A stretch of DNA of 64,000 nucleotides from Zygaena filipendulae (Eukaryota > Arthropoda > Insecta > Lepidoptera > Zygaenidae). The stretch spans positions 4,662,501 to 4,726,500 of the forward strand of contig OU015655.1 of NCBI GenBank assembly GCA_907165275.2. The letters are read 5' to 3'. Each line of letters starts with the position of its first letter. The stretch's first letter is position 1. This document shows positions 28,101 through 40,400 of this stretch, piece by piece. Below the pieces are notes generated by a model, which saw nothing but the letters and a program-made list of their open reading frames with translations, was not told where the DNA came from and ran no database searches. The translations under genes were made by a program, and so were the position numbers.

Positions 28101-31100
28101 AAAAATCTGTTTTTCTACACAGAAACAAAACAAAGATAAAATATTATGCTCCAAGATCTAGTGCATAAGATACGAGTACTTATTAAATCAAACGTGTCTA
28201 GATAAGTTGTACTTCCATATAGATAATCACGTACAAACTATTTATACGAAAAGTATGAAGGTTCGCCGCCCGTAAATAATTTTATTTATTGATATATCAA
28301 TATATTTTATTATAAACGTTGAAATGCTCAGTCTCGAAGTGGTCATACTTAACGGTTTTTTTTTAAGTTTTTAGTCGCAGACTTCAAGAAACTACGATAT
28401 AAACGCAAGGTTATAAATATTTTACTTACTATAATAGATGCAATAAAGAGTACGAGAGAGTGCAAGCATAAAATATTTTATGAAACATAAATAACAGCGT
28501 GATATAAACTAGTTATAAGTACTTAATACATAATATGGCACTTTGAAAGCACATGTTTTGCATATTATAGATTTAATAAGTAGTTATATACAATACAAAT
28601 GATTTAAGCAGGTGGCTTGCATCACTAGCAAGTGATGACTTTCACATTGTTAATCGATTGATTCACCATCACCATCGTGGATAGGACGAGGATCAAAGCC
28701 TTCTATTATGTATTGAATGATTGATTTATTTATTGTCGCCGTAGGAAGGTAAATCACCAATCACCAATACATAAATTTTGTACCAAATTAAACCAAAACT
28801 ATCGCTAAATCAGTATAGTAATTTTTTTTCGTGATGCTGATAAGTATTCGTTACTTTTATTTATCCACATAATTTGTATGGGGTAATCTATTTTTAAACT
28901 GCGACTTTAAATAAAATAACTAATTAATTACCAACAATACAAACGAATTATCCTACTTATATTATAAACTAGCTGTGCCCTGCGGTTTTACCCGCGTGAG
29001 TTTCGGGATTCCCGCAGGAACTCCAAAGTAGCCTAATGTATTCCTTATAACATCAGGTAATTAGCAGTGAAAGTCCCGTCAGTATCGGTCCAACCATTTC
29101 GGAGATTCACCCGCGTGAGTTTCGGAATTCCCGCAGGAACTCCAAACTTCTTTTATAGGTACATATGAACCTTGTCCTGACACTAAAGAACACAAAAAAA
29201 AAACAATTATCCAATTTGGTGCTGTCGTTTGGAAGTTATGCGCTTAGCAACACATTTGGAAATTCATTTTTATTATATACACTCGAGAGCAATGAATCCG
29301 GATCACTTAAAGAATCCTAAAAATCTCGGAAACTAAAAATGCTAGGTTAATGCAATAAATCGTATTTAATAGACAATGTAATACTCCTTAAATGAAGGTA
29401 TTAAAACTTCTTAGTTATTGTAAAGTTATATCATAAAAAAATCAAACTTGAAAAAGGGCCACTTTCGAAGATGGAACTACGAAATTACAGCATTTGGTTT
29501 TGCTTTTGTTTGTAATCTGTCATTTATGTGGGTACATAAACCATGTTGATAGTGCTCTATATTCATTATTCAAGCTGAAATTATGTCGCTTACGCCTGAA
29601 GAATGCACCAGAATACTTACAATGCTGGAAACCGGCCGGAGTCAGCGCGATACAGCCAGGACTGTCGGTGTGTCGCTGTCAACAGTACAAAGAGTTCTCC
29701 GACGTTACGAAGAAACTGGTTCTAACCTACGCAGACCAGGAACGGGCAGAACCAGGTGTACCACAGCACGAGAAGACCGATACTTGGTGAACACCATGCT
29801 TCGAAATCGCTTTCTCACAGGAACTGAACTCACAAATCAGTTTCGACGCCTCGGAGGAAGTAACCCAAGTGCATGGACAGTAAGACGTCGGCTTGCTGAA
29901 TCTAACTTAAAACCCCTTAGACCTGCAAACGGCCCTAAACTGGAGCGTGCGCATCGTATTTCAAGACTAAGATATGCCCAGAGCCACGTAAATTGGAGTA
30001 TTGAAGATTGGTCAAAAGTTATGTTCTCCGACGAATCAAAATTTATGCTCTACAAGCACGATGGAAGACACAGAGTGTATCGAAGACCAGGGGAAAGATT
30101 CAAGCAAGCATGCATCGAAGAAAAAGTAGCCTACGGTGGTGGGTCTGTACTTGTGTGGGCCGGAATTTCTTCTGAAAGTCGCACAGAGCTGGTGATCATA
30201 GAAAACGGCTCTTTAACTAGCGTAAGATATGTGGAAGAAATCCTCAATGATCACGTTGGTCCATTTATGGTCAATTTAGGTGAGGATGCTATATTTATGC
30301 ATGACAATGCCCGACCTCATACAGGTAGGATTGTGAATGACTACCTTCAAGAGATGAACATTACTCGTATGGAGTGGCCAGCGCGCAGCCCGGATATCAA
30401 CCCGATCGAGCATGCTTGGGACGAGCTAGGCAGATGCGTAAAACAACGAAACCCTCCCCCAATCACGCTTCGTGAGCTCAAAATTGCTCTCACAGAGGAA
30501 TGGGAGAATATTCCCCAAAATCGTATAAGGAACTTGGTGTACAGCATGCCAAACCGCGTAAACGCAGTAATGGAAGCACGAGGAGGCAATACGAAGTATT
30601 AAAATTCAAGAAAATCGTAATAAAGTTCAAAAATTTCATGTTTCCTATTTTTGTTTTAAGGAGAGATCAGCAGTTTTTTTCTTTATGTAATTTTGTGTTA
30701 ATAAAATGTATGGTGACTCATATTTTTTTTACTTTCATTTAAGGAGTATTACATTGTCTATTAAATACAATTTATTGCATTAACCTATCATTTTTAGTTT
30801 CCGAGATTTTTAACATTCTTTAAGTGACCCGGATTCATTGCTCTCGAGTGTAGATGTGAAAGTGTATATGTTTGGATGTTTGTTACTCAATCACGCAAAA
30901 ACGGCTAAACGAATTTAGATGAAATTTGGCATGCACGTTGTCAGGGGTACAGAGAAGAACATAAGGTGCTTTTTATCCCGGAATTCCCGCAGGAACTCCA
31001 AAATTACCGCGGGTGAAACCGCGAGGCACAGCTAGTTTAAAAATAAATTTGAAACGATTCTGGAAATCTAAATTGACTATAGGTAGATTTTGTGTCCTGT

Positions 31101-34100
31101 GGCGTAAGCAACACGCGGAATAACCGAATAAGAGTCACTACAGAACAAAGTCCTCCTCCGTGTCTGTCTGTCTTTGCTGTTTGCGATATACTCAATAACT
31201 AATGAACGGATTTTCATGAAGTTTACACCAATACATAGATATAGAGTATTAGCAGTATATATAGATATATAGAGTATAGAAAAGGAAATAGGGTAAGTAG
31301 GTACCTCTATCTTGGAATTCCCGCGGGATCTCCGAAATTAAGGCGGCTGAAACCGCGGGGAACAGCAAGTATAATCCTAAAGAAAATCCCAACCCAAATT
31401 CATAACTGCGAAATAAATCCGAAACTTTATGTATGATGTGTGTTTGTGTATCTGCTGAGTGGGTGTGTACACTCATGTTTATCTGCACTCAGCCCCGTAG
31501 ACGCATTATAATAATAATAATTATACTTATCTCAGTCACAATTGACTAAATGTCTTGCATGAATAAACTAGAACCTTTTTAAAAATATCTGACAAATTCC
31601 ATTTCATTTACCTTTTTTCACAGAAAACCCGAATTAAAGAATGACTGCTACTCTACAATATAATGTAGGTGTAAGTAAAAGTATTTATAAATCAGATCAA
31701 AACTTTTTACAAATACACATACATACACATTAGGTATTCCCTTATTTCCAACTAGTTGTGCCCCGCGGTTTCACCCGCGTTAATTTCAGAGTTTCCGCGG
31801 GAATTCCGGGATAAAAAGTACCCCATGTGTTAATCTGACATATAAGCTATATTATTGTAAAGTTTCATTTAAATCCATCCAGTAGTTTTTGCGTGAAAGA
31901 GTAACAAACATCCATCCATCCATCCATCCATACATACTTACAAACTTTCGCGTTTATAATATATTAGTAGGAAGTCCAAAGTAATAGATATACATTATTT
32001 ATACCTACCCTACGTAGGTAAATTAAAAAACATGTTTACCATAGTACTATTATGCTGAATAACAAACCTGAAATTGTTATTTGTTTTGAAACCCAAATAT
32101 AGTAATATACGTATACGTTACGGAAATATTTCGGATTCGATAAGCGAAAAAACGCTAATGTGCAAAAATATTATCCGCGGCCGCGAAAAAGATGTCACAA
32201 CAAGCATTTCAATTGATATGAACCTCGACAAAGGCTTAAAGATATGCGATTATATTACATGGCAGGTTAAACACGAGAGGTTCTGGATTTAGCTGTTTAA
32301 TAGCGAAAGTAATGAGGGCGGCAGCTTCTCCGCTGATTCCTGAGTCGATGCGCGACTCCCTAGTCGTATAAAGCCAAACATGTTCGGGCATCCCTATGCC
32401 AGAACATGTTCGGCTTTATACGTCCGACTAAATAGTTTCTCGTCCGGCCTGTCTAGCTGTTGTTAGGCTTTTTTTACTGGCTGCTGATACGCAAGTCGAG
32501 AGGCGAGCATAAGATAAAACTTAATGTCTTTCATATTGTAAAAAACGGACAATATTTCATAATAGTAAAACATTTTTTTTTCATATTATTTACACTTTAA
32601 TTACATAACTAACATGCTCATTGCTCATCTTACAAATATTATATTTAATTCTCATACAATAAATATGTATGCCTTTAAAATTAGCTATAAATATGATTAG
32701 CAATTTAAAAAATATGTACGGCTTTTAGGGAAAAACGTCCGGCCAAATTAAGCGCCGAGTCCGGCTTTTGTGTTTTTGGACCTGGCAACCCTATGCGTAA
32801 CGGTAGCGCCTTGACCCAATCACAATCAATCCTCCAAATATCACATTATCTGGGGGAGATATACCGCTTTACGTATAATAAGTACCTAGCTAGACGATTG
32901 TTTCGTCGTTCAGGTGGTTAATCCGGCGTTAAAGGAAGCGTGAAAGTATTTTTTTTATTAACTCAAAATTAGTGTTATAATTATATCTCTGCATGACGCG
33001 TAAAAAAGTGTGTTTGTTTAAAATATAGATACGATATAGATACGATCATTGAATTGGAAGGATTTCAACTAATTTACACAAAACTTGACAAATTATATAG
33101 CTAAACCTTCCTCATGAATCACTCTATTAATATCTCTATTGATGAAAACCGTATGAAAATCCGTTTAGTAGTTTTTGAGTGTATCGCGAACAAACAGACA
33201 GACAGACGCGACGGAGGATTTTGTTTTTATAATAATGTAAGAGTGTTGGTTATACAACATTTTTATGACATCCTGTTGAGTAAATAAGTTGAATAAATTG
33301 ATAATTACGTGGAAAAACAAAAAGCATTAATAAGAAATGTTTAGCGACCATTAAAAAAGTAAACGTATAAAATTACATATTATCTCGAGCGATCAATATC
33401 AACGCCCAGACCAACCGTTGAGGTAAAACTGAAAACTTTTTGCACAGACGTTCTATTTATAAAGTAAATCGTTAGTTTTAAAGTTTGTTGAAGTTTGTTA
33501 ATTAATACAGGGACTCCTTGTTATTTATAAACTATATCCCAAAAAAATAAAAAAAAAGCAACAAAAATTTTGTCACATGCAACTTATAAAAATAAATTAA
33601 ATCCAACCAAAAACATTTTCATGTAAAATGTTGCCTAGACGAGACCATATTTAACTCGCACTGTCAAAAAATTATCAGATCTCATGTAGAGCCAAGCTTC
33701 TCTCTCTACACGCCTTAACTAACTCTACAAGGCCTAACTTCACAAACTTTACACCTTAGTCAAAATATGTGGCTTGGCCGTTTCGGTACTACAAGAATAG
33801 TGTAACAAAAAGTGAACGTAGCGCAATGGCCAAGCCACATATTTTGACCAAGGTGTACAGTTTGTAAAGTTAGGCCTTGTAGAGTTAGGGTGTGTAGATA
33901 AGTTAAAAGCTTGGCTCGACATGAGATCTGAAAACTTTTTGACAGTGCGAGTTATACGGTCTTGTCTTGGCAACATTTTACATGAAATTTTTTTTGTTAT
34001 AATATGGTCTGGTCTTGGTAACATTTTCATGCAAATTGTTTTTGGTGGGATAGTAAAATTATTCTCCACGACCGGGCGACCGACGTGTTCTCTCTCTGAC

Positions 34101-34361
34101 TATCTATTATGAAATATCTATTATAAAATATGTTTGCTATGTATAAAAATATTCCATAAGTGAAAGTGACTTTGTTTGTTTGTGTGTTATGCTTTCACGC
34201 CTTAACAGCGCAACCGATCGTCATGAAATTTTTCATACAGTTTGTCAGGGGTACAAAAAACAAAAGAGGATATAGGGTACATTTTATCCCAGAATTCCCA
34301 AGGGAATTCTGAAATGAACGCGAGTGGAACTGCATTAAAATTGTGCATATTGCACATTGTC

Positions 34362-34411
<50 letters not shown>

Positions 34412-37400
34412 CCAAGTAGAAAAGCGTCTTTAAATGGTAGTGCCATAGAAAAAATATTTGCTAGTAATTTGTAAAACAACATCCAAAAGGTGAATTTTTT
34501 TATAAGTTGTGCTATAGTCATCGTTCCTTAGAAGTACCTACCCAAATCAATATCGGTGATTGCTGGAATCGTGAGCGCGCGACGACTAAAGAAATTTCCC
34601 TTGAAAGTTTTAGCCAATTAATCGTGATGATTAAAGCTTGAAGCACATTGTTATATGACAAAGTCAATTTATCTCTTAATCATGGCTATTAGTTAAACGA
34701 GAGCTCTTTGTCAAACAAGCAGAAAGTTAAAGAGGAAAAATGTTTTTAGTTTTTAAGACTACCGCATTTTAAATAGTAAATGTAAGTTATCAATGCCGTT
34801 GATTTTATATTTTGAATAATTGATTGAATCAATCAACGTCAATTCGTTTTTAACCGACTTCCAAAAAGGAGGAGGTTCTATTTTAGGGCAGTGATCTGAC
34901 ACTTTATAGTTGTTATTAAGTCATTGAAAGTTCAAATATTCTTAAAAATTCATATGTAATTTAAATAAAACTTTACCTTATTATTGTTATCCCTAAATTT
35001 CAAACTCTTAATCAAAAGGCATTAGACAGGCCCCCTTTATAGCACGCTGGTTTCGGGTATTCATCATTCAACGAGGTACTTCTCCGTTTATAAAAAAAAT
35101 TGGATCGAAAGCCATTGTTAATTTTCCTCTTTTTCTTTTATGTTCTTATTATTATAGGTAAGTTAAGGGAATGTCCTTATTGGGACAATGGATTCTGGTA
35201 TGATAAAATTTCATTTGATTTATACCTGATAGTCAGAATTTTATCACGTAATTAATACCGAAGCAGAGAATTTAAATTGATTTGATAAAGTACCTACACT
35301 TTTATTTTATACGTAGGTTTTCTTTTCCTTTAGAAAGCCAAAGCTTTTAAAAAAACCTATACCTTCTTATTTACATTATAATAAGATGATAGATAGTAAA
35401 AATAATAACTAGATATTATTAAAATCACACAGATTTTATTCGACACTAAGCTAGAAGTTTGTATTGTAGAAATCAAGCAAACAATGCGTTATACTTAAAA
35501 GCCAAACCAGTGCAGTAATCGGCGCACAAAGTCTGCCGGGAATCAAACCCGGGCCTACTTGATTGCAGGCCTGCAGCGCCCGTAGCCATTTGAATGAAAA
35601 TTCTGTTAATTTTTCATAATTTCGACAAATCTATACTATAATGTTTCAAAGAGGTAAAGTTTGTGAGTTTGTGACGTTGTACGGGGTAATCTCTGAAACT
35701 ATTTAACAAATGAGATTTTTTTCACTTACACGAAGCTACGGTAGTCCTGAGTGGGATGTACCCTACATTTTATCCCGAAATTCCCACGGAAACTCCGAAA
35801 TGACCGCGGATGAAACCGCGGGGGACCGGTAGTATAATAGGTATTTCAACTATTAGAAACAAACAAAACTATTGAGTAACATATTATATACCTCAACGAT
35901 AGCAATTAGATGTTTGATGTAATCAGCTTCGGTGAATATCAGTTCTCGTATCACAGCTTGGCGCGCTTCCTCGTTGGCGCCCAACTCTGGCAAACAATAA
36001 TTATGTTATCATTAGAATTCAGAACCAATTTTATTTATACGTTCGTATATATACGTAATAGCTGTTGCAACAATATTTTTTATAATTATACTCGTCTGAA
36101 TGACTTCTCACTGAAACTTCGTCTTTAGTTTCCTTTACTTTTCTACTACCTACTGCACTATACCTAATTACCTATGTTCGGCTGTTGCTCAAATATTATG
36201 CTAACTCCTGACGCGTCGGACCTAAAGGTCAAAAAATCACTTAGGTATAGCGATTGACCTTGATTTTTTCGAAAAAATAAAATAAAATATCTACATGCCT
36301 TGCGTAAATTCTATGATATCTTTATATCTTTGTATGAAACGGATTATAAATTGTTACTGATTGGAAAACTATGAAATATTTCCTAATTAACAGTATATTA
36401 TTTATACCATTCGAATAAAAATAATAATAATTAAGTGGTTTTTCGTAATGCGCGTTCAAACAAATCAACAAACAGAAAACATACTTTTATAAAAATGATC
36501 CTTTATACCTCTGTCTTTTTATTTCTACCGCCGCCAAGTGTAGTCTTGTCATACAATAGATATATATCCCTCGGTGATTCGTGGCTTTGGATCCACCTCA
36601 GGGATTTGAATTTTATGAAAATCTGGTGATCGTTTACTCGTACGGGTACCCGCATCACAATGGGCATGATGACAAGGTATAAAAATCAAAATTCTATTTA
36701 TATCCGTCAGTTAGATAGTAAAAATTAATAGACGCGTATTTTTTTGTTTCTTTCGAGTTATGGATAAAAATACTTAGTTAAAACGCATTAAAGTTTAGGA
36801 GTGGGAGGTCGTGACGTCACAACTAAGCATAAAGTGTGGATGTGATTTACCTAGGTGTGATTTCAACTCAATGTAGGTACCAACCTATTGTCTTTATTTT
36901 TTGATTAGGTAAAAAAGGAAAAATACGTGACCTATATTTTTTATTAATCTACAAAATGGACTAATAATCTAAATTTTGTCATAATGCCCACACTACAAAG
37001 AGCTTCGCTTATTGCTAAGTGACAAGCTACTCACCGAGTGACTAATCCTAGTGAACAGATATATCGCGGTAGCCACATTGGCATCGCATGGTGACTAACT
37101 GGACATAGATAAGCAATAGTGTGTTAACCCACACTGGAGAATTTTGAGTAAATCGTGTTTTAAAAGTAGGAGCGCCATTTTGTACTAACATTTTTTATGT
37201 TCAATATTTAGTTACAAATTTAAGCAATGTAATAAGGTAAACACATAATTAAAAAAACGTTCTCTGCCTCTCAATAAATCGTTCTGAATCAATAACTTCA
37301 TTTTGTGGGTTAACATGTTATTGCTTATCTGCGTCCAACTATTAGGCACATACCTAGGGGCGTCGCGTCGCGTCGCTTGCAGTAGGTATACTTACTTGGC

Positions 37401-40400
37401 TCTTAGGAATAAGCGAAGCTTCTTTCTTCGTTTTTTTTTTTCATTATGGCAACAAACGCCTTGGATAGGTAGGCGCACTATTTACCAATGCCAGTCAGAG
37501 AAAACAGTGGATAATTACAAAAAGCAAATAAGTATTTGTTAGGGCAGAATATGAACAGATTCATTAGCCAAAGTATATTATTCCAAACTTATGAAGATCG
37601 CGCCACTTTTGACGATGATTTCATTTTAATTGTCAGTCAATATTACTCTTACTTAGCAGTTACTCGCTGTTTTATTGGAGCTGAAAATCCATCTAATACA
37701 GATGTAAAATATATACATATAGGTAAGTACACCGTATCTTTTCAATATGCCAATAGTTAAAACTTGAAAGTCGAACACACATTTCCCTTTTATATACTAG
37801 TAGATTGCCAGTATATAGGTATTATTAGTGAAAGACAATTAGGTAAACATGTGAGACACACCTAGCAACCAGTGCAAGTTTTGTTGCCAGTCGTGAAACA
37901 TCATGTTTAATTAGTACATACGAGTTGCATCCTCCAACTTTATATTGTCAGTACAGTCTCAAAGCAATAGTAGATAGAATAGTTTTGTAAAGGAAATATT
38001 TTATCATTTTACAATCTGTTTAAATAAATACCTTAATTAAAAATGTTGGTATCTAAATATATGTATTGTGACTACAAGTATGTATGTATTTATTTGATGA
38101 AAAATTTACTATCAGTGTAAATTAGGGTTTGTTAAACTAAATAAAATGTTTTTATCACGCATTCTTCGAATCAAGTCACTGGGATTCGCAAAAAAAACGA
38201 GCAATACTGAACAAAACTGAAAAACGAACTTAAATTTGGAATTTTGAACTGGAAGAACGCATTGATGTGTCGGGATGTAGAAATGAGTAGTCCGGTGTCT
38301 CAGTAACGAATGATGTCATTTATTCAAGTGTTCACATTAATATGTACTTAAGTTCTAAGGAATGCATATACGTAGCTATACCTATACATTACACACTACA
38401 CCTCCGGGGGTGAAAAATTTAAAAGAAAATCTTGAATACAATAAGATTTTTTTTTTTTATAACATTACATTGATTAACATACACAGAACAAAACAATAAG
38501 TAGATACAAAGCAAATCATAGCGTAACATAATATCGTATCATCATAGCATAATACAATGTTGCAGATACCTAAATAGTAATTCTAAACAGTAAGCAGATT
38601 TCTACACTAGGTGGTTACATATGGCTTTGTCCTATTTTTGTGGACAACATCTGTTTTGTTATTATTCTTGACAATTTTTACGTTTACACCCAAATCTTCT
38701 AACACTAAAAATGGACCATCATACAACTTAGTTAACTTTGAGGCACATTCGTTTTTTACCAAAATTAAATCGCTATTCTTATATTCTATAGGATATACAT
38801 TTTTATCGTAAAGTAATTTCGTTACATTTTTGCACTTAATTAAATTCTTATGAGCGTCTGCTTGTGCTATTTTTAATCTACTTTTAAGCTCTAAAGGATA
38901 ACTATCTATATTATATAATGGCTCTACAGGTTCATTTATGATACTGGGTAATCTACATCGTTTGCCGAACACAAGTTCATACGGTGTATATTTAGTAGAA
39001 GTATGGACATTATTATTATAAAAAAAACACCAAAATGGTACCCAATTGCGCCAAGTCTCCGGATACTTGTCACACTGAATACGTAAGAAATTGCCTAAAG
39101 TTTTATGAGCATTTTCGAGTGAACCAATTGTTTGATGATGGTAAGCTGTTGAATTTACCTTATCAATCTCCAATATTTTGCACACTTCTGCTATTGTTGA
39201 CGATGTAAACTCGGTACCACGGTCGGATACGATTGTTTCTGGCAGACCATATCTTAAAATAAAATTATTAACTAAAGACTTAGCTACACTTACCGTATCT
39301 TTGCGTTGCAGTGGATACGCTTCCACGAACTTACTTAAGTCGCACTGTACCGTTAGAATATACATGTTACCTAAGTCGTCCTTATCTAAAGGTCCTACGA
39401 TATCTAAAAATATTCTCTGAAAAGCAGTTGTGGCTGTTGTCGTTACAACCATCGGCTGCTTTATATTCCTAGAATGCTTCATAGTTTGGCATTTACTACA
39501 TTTTTTAACGAAATCCTTGACGTCTTTCTCGAGTCTTGGCCAGTAATACAAACATTTTATATTGTTTACCATCTTGCGTATTCCCGCATGCCCGCTTGTA
39601 GGCAATAAATGGAAACTGTTCAAAATATATTTTATCTCGTCGTTATCGATTACTCTCTTTACTCCTCGCAATATACAAAATTGGGGTCCGGACCAATCCT
39701 TTAAACTTTTAATCTCATTTATTAATTCTTTAACAAATAACGCGTTTTGTTCATTTTTAATCATACAAACTTGCTCTACTTTAATTTTTTCACAAAAATC
39801 TCTCAGTTTCACCACAAATACGTCTCGCGTGAAATGTGACATATAACCGAGGTTTATGAATATCGTTAACCTACTCGGTACAAAACTAAAACACTCTGAC
39901 TCTTCGGTCACTTCGTTCTTTAATCTTAACGTGTTTAAATCATTTTCCTGTATAAAACAAAGTTCAACAGAGTCACTTGGTTTCCTTAGTATGTCCAAAA
40001 CTCTAGGTTGATCAGGCCTATCGTTCGTAGCAATACAAGGAGACTGTTTGTCACTTTGCTGATTTAATTTTCTACTTTGTGCCCTCGTCATAACGTTTAC
40101 AATCTCTTCATTCATGTCTTTTAATTCGTTAGACGTTATAATTACTCTAGAAAGCGCGTCAGCACAAACGTTATCTTTTCCTTTTACATATGCAACTTTG
40201 AAATTATACTCCTCCAAAATTAATCTGTATTTCAAAAGACGACTAGATGGATCTTTCATGCCAAAAAGATATACTAAAGGTTTATGGTCAGTTAAAATTT
40301 TAAATTGACGTCCGTATAAATATGGTCGGAAATATTTCACGCTCCATACTATTGCAAGTAATTCTTTTTCTATTGTAGGGTAATTTAGTTCTGACTTGTT

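Larger units (their letters stand above)
28969..30854 (-). mobile_element. Inner Helitron-like element, disrupted by a Tc1 transposon
   Basis: Reverse orientation. Its TC start is the GA at 30853-30854 and its CTAG end is at 28969. The first bases TCTA are parted from TATAATAAAAATG by the Tc1 element at 29280-30850. Same subfamily as 7639-7792 (shared GCATAACTTCCAAACGAC). It includes an internal duplication of the ACCCGCGTGAGTTTCGG block (28988 and 29109). Confidence 0.82.
28951..31035 (+). mobile_element. Outer Helitron-like element (subfamily A), split by a second Helitron
   Basis: The 5' end TCCTACTTATATTATAAA (28951-28968) is separated by 1886 bp from its continuation TGTGAAAGTGTATATG (30855 on), which runs through GGCATGCACGTTGTCAGGGG to the hairpin and CACAGCTAG at 31035. 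Rejoining the two parts gives the subfamily consensus. The insertion lies between A and T, as expected. Confidence 0.85.

Noticed and set aside
30347..30589. 80-codon minus-strand frame
   Set aside because: It is the antisense shadow of the Tc1 transposase 3' half.
31907..31932. Short direct repeats resembling a repeat array (possible CRISPR-like)
   Set aside because: They are simple 4-bp microsatellites inside Helitron copies; there are no spacers.
34195..34521. Cys/Val- or Thr/His-repeat frames on both strands
   Set aside because: They are translations of the (AC)n tract and the Helitron copy beside it.
38611..39846. Several plus-strand frames across the LTR element
   Set aside because: They lie antisense to the intact pol frame and show no motif of their own.
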